This document shows positions 32,738-45,074 of a stretch of DNA of 64,000 nt, one piece after another. This stretch comes from Glebionis coronaria. Lineage: Eukaryota > Streptophyta > Magnoliopsida > Asterales > Asteraceae. Location: the NCBI GenBank assembly GCA_025667525.1, contig CM046881.1:498625627-498689626 (forward strand). Direction: 5' to 3'. A program made the translations under genes and the position numbers. Numbering within the stretch: position 1 is the stretch's first letter; each line of letters starts with the position of its first letter. Under the pieces are notes generated by a model that worked only from the letters and a program-made list of their open reading frames with translations, did not search any database and was not told the origin of the DNA.

Positions 32738-34545
32738 TCATTGCCGTAATCTCACGCAATGCTAGAATAAAGTATCGTAGCACCTCCAAAACTCATTGTT
32801 ATTCATTTTTATTGAATGATAAACTAGCTATACTACTACTATTACCACTACTTGCGTTTTAGACATAATGTATGACTTTCGTCGCAAAATGGGACGTGTA
32901 GGTTCATAGAATAAGAACACGTGAGTGCTTCGTTAGAAATAATTTCATCGTCCTCGACTTTCACCCCAATTCCACGCTAAGCGTGCAACGAGATCATTGT
33001 CATTATAAGTTAGTAATGCTAACACTACTCATATGCCCTAATCACGCACTTATCCTCCCATTTCCCTAAGTTGTATCTCTTATATTTTATTGTGTCTTGA
33101 ATGTTTCACGAGGATACATTGTTTGACTTATGCCATGATAGAGATTTAGGTCTAAAAATAGAGTCATAACAGTGTAACCGAGACCATCGAATTAATAGCC
33201 CCTCCTAATAGACAACGATGTCAAAAAATTAAGTCAATAAGAAGGATCGATAAACACGGTTTTATAACGGTTTTGAACATGAGACTTATTACCAAGACTT
33301 TTATACGCCCCCTACCGGATGGGCCTTATTATCATAGGTTTACCTCTATCTTTTATTCAACTTCACCATGAAGCTTTTATTATGACTTTGGTCTTGCCTT
33401 GCCTTTTATTTAACCTCGCCATGAGGCGTTTATTATGGCCAAAGACGTATATCCTCACGCTAAAAGCGAATTTTGGATCTTTAAAGCTTCAAAGATTAAA
33501 GCTTGATTCACTTTTAGTTTCACATAGATTTTTTGGCCTTGTAAGCTTCAAATTGTTTGCTTGATTTAGGTGAGCACTTGAAATCTTATTATTAGGTGAA
33601 GCTTTTGATTATTCGGTTGCCAATACTTCAAAACCGTGACACTGGCGATACCTTAATGTCTTCCCAGTTTAATTACATGGAAGCTACTAGAAAAGACTAG
33701 AAACCAACAATCAAGACTAAACCGCTAAGTCAATATTTATTAAGCAAAAAATATTTACAAGCGAAGGGAGAATAAGCAAACAATGAGAACACATGAGTTT
33801 TTGAAAGAATACGAGTACTCTACGTTTAACATAGTAACTTATAATTAACTCTATCATTTCTCTTCCTCATTTAAGACACTTAGCCTAATATAAAGTTAAG
33901 GAATCGAAGCTAAGTGCTCAACACGCACGGTCGAGTAAAAAATTACTCTTATTCTCGCCATAGGAAAATCTACATTCGTGTCTTCAAACACTTATAAAAC
34001 ATGAGAAAAATTTAAATTTTTGCCATTTTTAGCCTTATTTTGCAACAAAACGATAAACAAAAAGATAAACTTTGGAAAGCGTGAAGGTTTGGCAAGGCAA
34101 GTATCTATTCACCCCCATACTAAAGTTAAACATTGTCCTCAATGTTTCGAGTCTAAGGGTTGGAAACCCCCATACTAGAGACGTAGTCAAATGCTTAATC
34201 TAGCATGGAAAGGGTGTAACCGTTAAATTTAAAGTCGTTTATGAAGTGTGCTAAAAACCTAAGGTTAGAACATAAAAGGATATATCATGGATATTGAGAA
34301 ATTCTTCCAAGCAAACGATCGAGTGCTCCCATAAAACAAACACGAGAGGCTCCAATCGTGAAGATCATGATCATCTAAAAACCACATATCACAAACAACC
34401 ACGGAACAAAGGTTGAAAGGGCACAAATCCCCACACATTACTACATTAGAAAGCGATAATATGTACATAGGATAAGCATGGGACTCCCACACGAGGCAAC
34501 TCGTTTTTGATTACCGAGTCATGAGCTCGACTCGACCCCTCAATA
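32738..34545 (-). other. Athila-1 spacer between integrase and polypurine tract
   Basis: About 1.8 kb. In some Athila lineages this position holds an env-like gene. Here only short frames are seen on either strand, with no signal-peptide or transmembrane pattern I would trust. It is either decayed or never coding in this copy. Confidence 0.6.
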
Positions 34546-35714
34546 CTAATTATCATTGGGGAAGGTGATTTGGTCGAGGTAGTTCAAGGATGGAACTTTC
34601 CCGCCAAAGTAGTGCTTCAACCTATGTCCATTCACCTTGAAATTGGGGCCATCATTTTGAGCTAGCTCGATGGTCCCATAAGGAAAAACTTGAGTCACGG
34701 TGAATGGACCGGACCAACGGGATTTCAACTTGCCGGAAAATATTTTCAAACGAGAGTTAAAAAGCAACACTTGATCTCCAATGTTAAAAACCCGATTTTT
34801 AATTTTTGAGTCATGAAACTTTTTAGTTTTTTCCTTGTAAATCAATGAATTTTCATAAGCAATATCTCTCAATTCATCCAATTCATTTAATTGCATTTTT
34901 GGTGTTTTCCCGCGGTCTCCATATCATCATTACAATGCTTAAGGGCCCAATAAGCTTTATGTTCGAGTTCAATTGGCAAGTGACAATTCTTCCCATACAC
35001 AAACTTATAAGGAGTGCACCCAATGGGCGTCTTATGAGCGGTCCGAAAGGCCCATAATGTATCTTCCAACTTATCCGACCGATATTGTCGGTTTTCCCCA
35101 ATCGATCTCTCTAAGATCCTCTTCAACGCTCGGTTTGAAACCTCGACTTGCCCACTCGGTTGTGGGTGATAAGACGTAGAAAGACGATGTGTAAATCCAT
35201 ATTTCCTTAAGACCCTTTCGAATTGGTCGTTACAAAAATGGGTTCCACGATCTCTTATGATCGCACGAGGGGTTCCAAACCGAGAAAACAAGCTTTTAAA
35301 TAACTTTACTACCATACGAGCATCGTTCGTGGGCAAAGCCTTAGCTTACACCCACTTAGATAGGTAGTCAACGACGACAATGATGTACTTATTACCACGA
35401 GATGATGGGAACGGCCCCATAAAGTCAATGCCCCAAACGTCAAAGATCTCACACACTTGGATGATATTTTGTGGCATTTCATTGTTTTGTGAGGCTTTTT
35501 CTTGTCGTTGGCATGAGTCACATGACTTTACAAGTGCATGTGCATCTCGGTAAATAGTAGGCCAAAAGAAACCGGCATCAAAGACCTTCTTAGCCGTGAG
35601 ATTAGCACCGTGGTGACCACCCGTGGGTCCCTCGTGACAAGCTCTAAGGATATTAGAAGCTTCGGTGCCAAATACACAACGTCGAATAATTTGATCCGCA
35701 CAAGTTCGAAACAA
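34546..35714 (-). pseudogene. Athila-1 integrase
   Basis: Starts with the zinc-binding HHCC region ([12 protein letters not shown] and later SCDSCQRQ). The core follows with D in GIDFMGPF, D in IIRDRGTHF and E in SGQVEVSNR. The C-terminal part has NIGDQVLLFNSR and FKVNGHRLKHY, as expected for Gypsy integrases. Defects: TAA at 35346-35348 where Glu is expected after SKWV, and a frameshift at about 34890-34900, so three frames are needed to read it. Catalytic residues are retained. Confidence 0.9.
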
Positions 35715-36580
35715 GTAAGTGTCGTTCCAAAAATAGAACTTGACGTCTCGAAAGAATTTTCATTTTTGTTGAGTCGTCATACCCTTGATGATGAATTTCC
35801 CCGCATGGTAATTTGCGATATCCGCAAACCATGGGGTAGATGAATCAAGCTTAGAATTCACTACACTAAGTGTCTCGAGAGGAAATGTTTCGGTGATTTC
35901 CTTTGGCTCGTAAACACTTTGGTGAGGATCTTCCAAACGAGAAAGATGACCGGCTGCTAGATTCTCGGCTCCTTTTTTGTGAAGGATTTTGACATCAAAT
36001 TCTTGTAGGAGGAGAGTTCAACGAAGTAATCTCGGCTTTGCATCTTGTTTAGCCATAAGATAACTGATAGCCGAATGATCCGTATACACTATGCATTTAG
36101 TCAAGACGAGATAAGGTTGAAATTTCTCAAATGCATACACCACGACAAGGAATTCCTTCTCCGTTGTAGTGTATTTTAGTTGAGCCTCGGTCATCGTCTT
36201 GCTTGCATAGTGGATATGTAATAAGTGCTTATCATGAGGTTGCCCTAATACGGCCCCAATAGCGTAGTCACTAGCATCACACATGAGCTCAAAGGGGAGG
36301 TTCCAATTGGGAGCAACAAGAATGGGAGCTTCGGTAAGTTTCATCTTAAGGATTTCAAAGGATCGTACACAATCTTCGTTAAAGACAAAAGGTGCATCTT
36401 TTTCGAGGAGATGTGTAATAGGTCGAGATATCTTTGAAAAATCCTTGATGAATCACCGATAAAAGCCCGCGTGGCCTAGGAAACTCCTAACTCCCTTAAC
36501 GGTTTTGGGATGAGGTAATTTGCCGATGACGTCTACCTTAGCTTTATCTACCTCAATCCCCGCTTTAGAAACCTTGTGCC
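35715..36580 (-). pseudogene. Athila-1 RNase H and connecting regions
   Basis: The clear RNase H block is open at 36018-36344 (CDASDYAIGAVLGQ, TTTEKEFLVVVYAFEKF, YTDHSAISYL). Upstream, 36345-36580 encodes the end of RT and the connection (matching SFLGHAGFY-type sequence) in another frame. Downstream, 35715-36017 has the RNase H-integrase tether with stops. It is part of one original pol frame now split by several lesions. Confidence 0.85.
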
Positions 36581-38818
36581 CTAAGACGATTCCACTTTAA
36601 CCATAAAATGACATTTTTCCCAATTGGGAACAAGGTTGGTTTCCTCACAATGGTTTAGCATTCTCTCAAGATTCGACAAACACGAAGTGAACGAACAACC
36701 GAACACGGAAAAGTCATCCATGAAGACTTCCATCGTCTTCTCGATCATATCATGAAAAATAGCGATCATGCACCTTTGAAAGGTTCCCGGTGCATTGCAA
36801 AGTCCAAATGGCATTCTACGATAGGCAAACGTTCCATATGGACATGTAAACGTAGTTTTTTCTTGATCAAGAGAATCGATGGGGATTTGGAAGTAACCGG
36901 AAAAACCATCTAAAAAGCAATAGAAATCGTTTCTCGCAAGACGCTCCAACATTTGATCCATGAAGGGCAAGGGAAAATGGTCTTTTCGAGTGGCGTCATT
37001 CAACTTACGATAGTCAATGCACACTCTCCATCCGGTCACGAGTCGAGTTGGAATTAACTCGTTGGCATCGTTTGGCACAACGGTCATTCCTCCCTTCTCA
37101 GGGACACAATGAATAGGACTCACCCAAGGGCTATCAGATATAGGGTAAATCATTCCCGCGTCAAGGAGTTTTAGGACTTCCTTTTTGATGACGTTGTGAA
37201 TTTTGGGGTTCACCCTCCTTTGACATTGGATTGCGGGTTTGTAGTCCTCCTCCATTAAGATTTTGTGGGTACAAAATTTGGGATCAATCCCCTTAATGTC
37301 GGATAATTTCCACGCAATTTCCCCTTTGTGATCCTTTAGAACATTGACAAGTGCGGTTTTTTCATCATTCGAAAGATCTTTCGGAATAATAACCGGCAAC
37401 TTGTCGTCCTCCTCCAAAAATACATATTCAAGGTGAGGAGGTAAATCTTTCAACTCGAGGATAGGTAGTTCCTCAATTGAAGATTTGGGCTCGATACTCA
37501 TAACCTCCTTGGGTGGAGAAAATGGAAAATCGTTAAGAAAATCCTTGATAATCGAGAAGTCCTCATCGTTGTCGAGGTCTTCGTCACAAGTACGTGGAAC
37601 ATCGAATTCTTCCAACGTAAAACCACCGCCTTCAAATAAAGTGAAGGCTGGTGTCGAGTTATCAAGAATGGGATCAAGCATAGTGGGATTGCCACTATTT
37701 TCATCATCACCAAAACCTAAAACTTCTTGTGAAAATTCCTCGCAAACAACGTTGATCATATCAACGAGGTTTATGGTCGCGACGGAATAAACATGAGAAA
37801 TTGGAGAATTTTGAGGTGCGTTTATAACAAGTTCCTCGTCGTTGAAACGTAAGGTGATCTTTCTAGCATGCACATCAATTAAAGCAATAGACGTATCTAA
37901 AAACGAACGACCTAAAATAAGAGAAACTTGAGGATCCGTGGGAATATCGACAGCGATAAAGTCTACCGGATAGTAGAACTTTCCCACTTTCACAAAAACG
38001 TCTTCGACCAATCCACATGCGGGAATCGTGGAATGATCGGCCAACTCGATAGACATTAGTGAAGGAGTAAGATTAGGAAGATTGAGCGACTTGAAGATTT
38101 CAAGTGGCATCAAGTTAATACTAGCACCAAGATCGGCCAAGGCATAACATTCTTCCATATCTTGGATTGCACATGGAATCAAGAATTTACCGGGATCATC
38201 GACATTTTGAGGTATGCGGCTAAGATAAACCGAGGAACAACTAGACAATTGTTGCAATTTCTCCTTGTTGTTCAACATACTCTTAAAGTTAGCGGCAAAT
38301 CGAGGCATCATGACCAAAGCATCGGCAAAACTCACATTAAAATGAACGTCACGAAACATTTTCATAAAAAGCTCAAATTGGTAATTATGACGCTCTTGAC
38401 GTTTCTCCTTTCTAAGTCTCGATGAATAGGGCAAAGGTGGTGTGGGTTGAGGCATAGGCATAGCCTTTGGAATCTCGGGTTCCAAATGTGGTAATGGGTT
38501 AACCGTAGGTGTGGCATGAGCGGTACTTCGTGGGATTGGGACATGATACTTTTTGACCATCACCTCGGGTTCTTCCTCAATTGCATCCTCCGTAGGAGCA
38601 ATTGGTTGAGGAGTTGGTTCCTTAAGTGTCTTACCACTTCGTGTGGTAATCACTTTCATCTCTCCCTTAGGGTTCGATATGGTATTGCTAGGAAGACTAC
38701 TCGAAGACGGTTTGCACATTATAGCCTCAAACATGGATGAAATTTTATCCTCAAACATAGATTGCCTCTTCTCAGCCTTAATCATCTCTTGATTTATTTC
38801 ATGTTGCCCTTGTTCCAC
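36581..38818 (-). pseudogene. Athila-1 protease and reverse transcriptase
   Basis: A 745-codon open frame. It begins with a gag C-terminal/linker region rich in Pro and Glu. The retroviral-type protease has ALADLGASINLMP with the downstream SLILGRSFL flap-side motif. An acidic linker follows, then RT motifs WVSPIHCVPEKGG, WRVCIDYRKLN, FYCFLDGFSGYFQI, YRRMPFGLCNAPGTFQ and FMDDFSVFG, where FMDD is the catalytic box typical of Athila. It is truncated by a frameshift near 36598, after CHFMVK, that stops it before RNase H. Confidence 0.93.
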
Positions 38819-38820
38819 TT

Positions 38821-40142
38821 TTATTGGTTTTGTTGTAACCCAGTTACATTTCCCTCCATTTTGTTTGTATGGATCTTAAGCTCATTTGCTAACTCGTTTT
38901 TCAACTCCTTTTTCAAGTCATTCTTAAACTCGGATCTTAGGCTAATGATCTCTCTTTGAATATTATCAAACCTAGCATCGTTTCCATTTGCGTATTCAAC
39001 AAATTCATTTGGAAGATCTTTCAAAGTTTACAAACCTTTGTTGTTGTTTTGAAAATCATTGTTTTGATTTTTGTTTGAAACTTGATTGTTATTAGCCCCT
39101 TGATTCCCATAGTTGTTTCCTTTGTAATTGTTTTTGAAACCAACTTGATTGTTTCGATAGTTGTTGTTAGCATTTTGATTGGGAGAAAAACCCGGTGGAG
39201 TCAATTGATTAGAGCGGGTAACTTGACCGTTTTGGTTGTAAGTTCCCGTGGCCGCGTAGGCACTTGAAGTGTTACCACCGTTGGTATTGCACTCGGAGAA
39301 ATCATGACCTCCACCAGAATACATACATGAAACCTCAACCGCTTTAGCCGTAGCGGGAGCAATTTGTTCACCAACTTTGAATTCAATTAAAAGTCCTTTA
39401 AGCTTATCAAAGATTTTGTTTTCCAAGTTCGCCTAAATTTGGCAAGCATCGATGGTATTGGACAATGAAGGTGAAGTCGAAGACGAAGCCTTACGAACAC
39501 TAGATGTGTTACGAGGACTATACACCTTAGATCTATTCTCAATTATCAACAACGCTTCCTCAACCGTTTTACACAAACAATTACCACCCGCGGCGGCATT
39601 AAGATAATCCCTTCATGATCATTTAATCCATTGTAAAACGTGTCAATTTGATGCAAGTTAGAAAAACCGTGATGATGACACTCATGTAACATTTCCTTAA
39701 ACCTATTCCAAGCCGTTGAAAAACTCTCATTAAATTCTTGTGAAAATTTTGAAATCTCATTTTTCAAATGCGTAGTCTTAGAGGGCGGGAAAAAAATGGT
39801 TCACAAACTTTGAAACGAGATCCTTCCACATCAATATAGCATTGGGTGGCTCTTTCTCTAACCAAATTTTAGCGGGCCCGCTAAGGAATACGGAAAAAGC
39901 ATCATCTTAATCAAATCATTAGCAACATCCTTAAATTTACAAGTGGCGGTAAGACGATTGAATTGGCGGATACGGTTGTGCGGGTTGTCCTTTTCATCAC
40001 CACGGAATTTGTTGTTTTGGATCATCGACAAAAAACCCGTTTTCACTTCAAAATTCTCCGCAAGGATAGCGGGAATAACAATAGCCTCTCCATAACCCTC
40101 GGTGGGTGCTTGAAGTAACTCCATCATAGTCCGATTCGCCAT
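38821..40142 (-). pseudogene. Athila-1 gag, broken into four pieces
   Basis: Pieces: 39858-40142 (N-terminus, MANRTMMELL), 39546-39767 (EFNESFSTAWNRFKEMLHEC, the Athila gag core), 39028-39426 (zinc-knuckle region and an Asn/Gln/Gly-rich tail) and 38821-39024 (coiled-coil-like Lys/Glu segment). The last two are separated only by an in-frame TAA at 39028-39030; others are frameshifted. The knuckle reads CMYSGGGHDFSEC, so the second Cys of CX2CX3HX4C is Ser and zinc binding should be impaired. Confidence 0.88.
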
Positions 40143-40977
40143 GGTTGGTTCTTCTTCTACGATAGGTTCGTCAATAGGAGACTCCTCACTAGAAAGATTA
40201 GGAGTAGGTGTAGACTCCTTTCGGTTTTTCGTTTACGTGCACGTCTTGCTTGATTACGAGTAAGCATAAACGTCACGTACAACGTGCGGATGAGCAAAGA
40301 AGATTCTTTTTGGTGTTTTTAATTTTTCCAATTTTTTTGTGGTTTTTGATTGTTTTTACTTTTTTTGGATTTTGTGATTGTATTAGGTAGACAAAAATCT
40401 ACAAATCTCCTCCTTAATCAAATCTCTTGATTAAAGAAGCCTCAAGGAATGAAAACGATCACGTGAACTGAACGCCTTCGATGACTTTAGAACGTTGGTG
40501 GAACACCAAAACGTTCAAGAGGGTTTAATCAAATGAAACCAAGAAAATATATATGATACTTAGATAATACTTTGGTTGGCAAACCCTCGATTAGCCTTTT
40601 TTATCTAAACATGCACAAGCAAGCGGGGAAACGAGGCGGCGCGAAGCACTTAAGGGCCTTTTTTCTTAGGGTATATTTTATAATACCCACCTTATAGTTT
40701 GTGTTTTTCAAAATTAAGCTTCACGAAAATATTTATCTATTTTGCCTTTTCTTTCTTGTTTGAGATTCAAATACAATGATTGAGTAATGACCTCCCAATC
40801 AAGGTTGTGTTTTCACACTTTTGGAGTACTTGTGAATTTATTGTTCTACGTATACAATATAGTAATAGTATTCACACAAAAACAAAAACCGATAATACGT
40901 ATTAGTAGAGTGCTACTAATACAAATAGCTATTATGGCTATATAAAAACAACAATTGTTCAAATCAAAACACAACAC
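40143..40977 (-). other. Athila-1 5' untranslated region
   Basis: About 835 bp between the primer site and gag. No reading frame is supported; the 88-codon frame at 40846-41112 spans the primer site and is spurious. Confidence 0.65.
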
Positions 40978-41001
40978 GCCTCCCCGGCAGCGGTGCCAAA
41001 A
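40978..41001 (-). other. Athila-1 primer-binding site
   Basis: The minus strand reads TTTTGGCACCGCTGCCGGGG directly after the LTR terminus. It closely resembles the TGGCGCCGTTGCCGGGG-type primer site known from Athila/Calypso elements, supporting the lineage call independently of the protein matches. Confidence 0.88.
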
Positions 41002-44000
41002 TGATGGTTGTAAAAGTACACTTGTTTTAGGAAAAAACAAGATGTAACAAGGGTAAGTACGACGGTTTAGGAAAACCGTGCACAAATGACCCAAAGTAGG
41101 GATCGTTCTCAAGGAGGCTAGTGTGTTGTGTAAGAAATGATTAATGATGTGATTATGATTTATGAGAAAAGAAAAATAAAAAAGAGATTAGAAGAGAATG
41201 ACGGTTACGATTATGAATTAAACTAAGACGATAAGTCGTGCACGTAAAACCGTAAAAAGTGACCAAAATTAAAAATTGCCCTAAAAATTCCTAGAAAATT
41301 GCAATAAATCCTAAAATATGTAATTAGAGTTTTAAAAAAAAATCAAAAATCACTCAAACCTTTTATTTAATTAAATATTAATTTTTTAATGCTAATTAAA
41401 GCCCAAAAAATCAGTTTAATTAACAAAAAGCCCAAAATGAGATTTTTTAACTTGTAAACCTCTAAAATGACTTAAATAAATTTAAAACTATTTTTTATAA
41501 AATTTAAAATCAATTAAAACTATTTAAAAACAATTAAAAACTATTAAAACTTAAAACAATTCTAAAAATTAATCTAATGACAATAAAATTTATTTAAAAA
41601 TTGTAAAATTCCTAACTTAATGTATTTGAACTTAGAAAAATGAAAAACGTATAAGAATCTAAATTTTAATTTTTAATAATAAAAAAATAAAAAAATATTA
41701 ATAAAAATTAAAAATTAATAAAAAAATTCTAAAAAGTTGCAAAATAGTTTATTTTAACCTAAATAGAACAAAAATGGACTTGAAATTACAAAATACCCCT
41801 ATTGAGCCTTAAAATGGGCTAAATGACAAACAGTCCCTTAATGGGCTTCGAATTGGGCCCAATAAGAAAAAGTCAACCAAATAAGCCCAAAACTTCCAGT
41901 CTGACTTAAAATTTGATTTTAAGAACAAAACTCTGAAGGCCCAAAAGCTGAAATGTGTTTAAGCTAGCTTATTTCAAAGCAACTTATTCTTAATGGGCTT
42001 TTTGGCCCATTAAGCTATAAGCTGATGCCATAAGCTAAAATTCGACACACAAGCTTCTTTTGAGTTACCAAAGAGATCCGTGAAAAGAAAATTTGAAAAA
42101 GTACAAGAAATAAGCCTGAAATAAGCCAAGACTCTCTTCACAAAACTACAAAATAGTCGTTTTTGAGTTCTAGACCACCTCAAGTGCTGATTCAAGTTTC
42201 AAAATGTTTTAAATGACTTAATTAAGCAAAATAATCAAAAAGTTTTCCAATAAGCATAAGCAATAAGCCAGAATAAGCTATTAAGCACTTATGTAAAAGT
42301 CAACTTGATGAGTTTTCTAGTCAAACTTAAAAGTCATACCCTAATAAGCTCCAAATCAAATCAATGGGTCAAATAAGGAAGATCAATCACAAAAATAAGT
42401 TGTTGCAAGTGTGGATAAGCCAAAATGGCTTATGAATAAGCTGTTTGATAAATTACACTAGTAGGGGCTAGTTTTGGAGGTTCAACAGTGGGAAAAGTTT
42501 CCACTGCTTGACCTTTTTGACTTTTTGTCTTTTATCACTTTTTTGTGGATTCAGGTTAAGCAAAGGCACCCAAGTGATCACTTAATCGCAAGGAGTCAAT
42601 AACAACAATCAAATCACAATTTTAATCAGCCAATCAATACAGTTTAATCAAAAGATCACCAGACCTTGCCCATATATGAACAATAAGCAGTTTTCACCAA
42701 ATAAGCACTTTTAGCAAGATTAAGCCAGCCAAAATTCACCAAATGCATACACAAGCTATAAATAATTCAAATGAACAAATTTAAATAGGTTTCATGCATT
42801 GGTTCAAAGTCTAGATCAAGATTCAAGCAAATGAAGGTTACTGATGAACAAGAACAAGCAGTTATGATACTTTGCTGATATACTTGACCACAATTCCAAT
42901 TTCAAACACTCAAATCTTCTTAAGAGGTTACATAAACTTTTATTTAACACTTGTTAGCCCTAAACATGCATACACTCTAGGTGTTTCAAAAATCTTAGGT
43001 CAAAATAAGCAAAATCAAGTGAGTTATAGCATAATCTTTGATTTGATGTTTTAATGCTGAAAACTTGCAGATATTAGCACACAACCAAGTATTAAGCAGA
43101 TACAAACACTAAACAACACCTTCCAATAACTCAAAAACAACTTATGCACTTAAACAGGTTAACCCAAACACCCCTTATCTTTTTCAAATCCAAATTTAAC
43201 AAAGTATAAGTGTGATTTAGTGTTATCCAAGACCAATCAAACACAATAACAAGTATATTATGCAGTATCAAGAAAGATTAAGCCATAAAAACAACAAGAA
43301 CAATAGCAGAACTCAAAATCACAAAATTCAAGTATTTTGACAGATTTTTGGGTTCAAGAACTCAGACCTCATGAATGTACATCAACACTCACGAATTTTT
43401 GAGCTGATGTGCCTAGCAAAACAAGGCACAAGCTTCCACAACAAAGCTGCTAAGATTCAACAAGGTTAGAACAAAAATATGAAAATCAGAAATGTGAAAA
43501 GGGCTTGATTGATGCAACCTTTGTACCCACTCTTTGATTATCCCCAAACCACAAGCCTCACAACACCTTGATAACTCTTTATCAGGGTGCTATGATCAAC
43601 TTATAGCCCAAAAATTCAAAAGGTGTACCAAAGACTTAGCAAAATATCAAGATTTTTGGACTTTGAGCAATTCTTGCACAAAGTTTGGAAACAGGTTTTG
43701 AGATTCAACAATAGCAAACATATATCAATAACAAGTAACTAAAAAGATTGGCACTTGGAATTCGTCACACAATTCAAACACATTTCATTAAAATGAAGGA
43801 GGATTTACAGAATGTTAACCAAATAGAAAACCAAGAGCAACTGAAAATATAAAGCCTAAATGCCTTTATATAGGCTGCAAAGATGAACTAGAATGCATAA
43901 AAACGTAAACCCTAATGGTGTGAAGTCCCTGAAATGCCCCTTGAACTTTTGAAAATCTTGAACTCATGTGAACTTCTTTTGGCTGTTTGTGGACATGTGA

Positions 44001-45069
44001 GCTGTTGAAATTGCATCAAAGGTTCATATTAAGCTTAGATATGAAGCTGCTTTCTTAGGCGTTGGATGGCTGTCAAGGTTTTGGCTTCTTCTTTAAAGTG
44101 GTATAGCAGGGTGATACATGTGAGCTGTAGGATGATGTGGCACAAGGTTTATGGGTGGGTTTTAGTTTAGCACCACCTTAATCTTAAATCTAGAAAAGAT
44201 TAGGAGTTAATTGCAAGTAATGAAGGAACACCCAATTTTGATTATGAACATGAAGAACAACCATTTGATCTTTGTTTGTGTTTAAATGTGGTGTTTAGCG
44301 CGAATTAATAAACTAATCCGGATTAGTTTAAAAGTTGTTGTGAGTGGAGGGTGACATGGCCAAAAGATGAGCTCCCATTGGTGGAAAGGGTGAGTGGGGC
44401 ACGTGTCACCCCCTCACTAGACTATGTAACTTTCTTGTCGCGCAGATTTAACCCCCCATCTTTTATAATCCTTTCAATTCAGTTTTATTTGGCAAAAGCT
44501 GAATTTCCTTTTATACCAAAGTTTTACTTTTCACACTTCTGCCCCAAATACTTTTCCAAAGTATTTTCAAGGGTATTTCTTGCCATTTGTTGATTCTTGA
44601 AGGGCTGTTTTGGCATTTTCTTCAAAGATTATGATCTTGACTTGTATGATTGACTTTTTGGAGGACTAATATTGACAAGTCTTGATTTATAAGGGACCAT
44701 TCTTGCCAATTCTTCAAAGTGGAGGGCCCTTTTTGTAAATTTGACAAACTTTAAGGACCAATCTTGTAATTATGAATAAACAAGGGTTTAAAGTGTCAAT
44801 TCTTCAATATTGGAGGACCTTTCTTGTACAATCTTCAAATCTTCAAGGGTTATTCTTGGAAAATCAACACTAGGGCTTGGTTCATTGTGCGGCTTCGTTT
44901 CCCGTGTTCGTTTTTGCTTGTTTCTTGTGATCTTTTGTCATTTTCTCAATATCCGTACCTAAAATACACATGTAACAAACACAAGCATATATTTGGCATT
45001 TTTCATGATATTTTATGCATTTAAAGCCCGTTTTGGACAATGAGACTATGTATAAAAGCAGTCTCATCA
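41002..45069 (-). repeat. Athila-1 5' LTR
   Basis: 4,068 bp, nearly collinear with the 3' LTR. Its plus-strand ends are TGATGG and CTCATCA, intact here. It retains the hairpin (CTTAATGGGC at 41989-41998 and its complement) and the AATAAGC-rich stretch (about 41950-42740). Confidence 0.92.
43865..43872 (-). promoter_or_regulatory. TATA box of the Athila-1 5' LTR
   Basis: Minus strand CCTATATAAAGGC, a strong TATA match conserved in the 3' LTR (31517-31524). A related CCTATAAAAGG is at the equivalent place in the Athila-2 LTR (about 62890). Transcription would start about 30 bp further left, giving U3 of about 1.2 kb and a very long R-U5. Confidence 0.6.
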
Positions 45070-45074
45070 ATTGC

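Larger units (their letters stand above)
28676..45069 (-). mobile_element. Athila-1: Athila-type Gypsy retrotransposon, structurally complete, decayed coding
   Basis: Flanked by perfect 5-bp duplications ATTGC (28671-28675 and 45070-45074). LTRs are 28676-32722 (3') and 41002-45069 (5'), 4,047 and 4,068 bp, with TGATG/CATCA ends (left end mutated to TCATG). Order on the minus strand: LTR, primer site, gag, protease, RT, RNase H, integrase, long 3' spacer, polypurine tract, LTR. This order and the long pre-PPT spacer are typical of Athila. LTRs differ by scattered substitutions and small indels, a few per hundred by eye, so insertion is fairly recent although the genes carry several inactivating changes. 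Confidence 0.93.

Noticed and set aside
33319..34492. Possible env-like gene in the Athila-1 3' spacer
   Set aside because: Position is right for the lineage, but only short unrelated frames are visible and no signal or membrane pattern is convincing.
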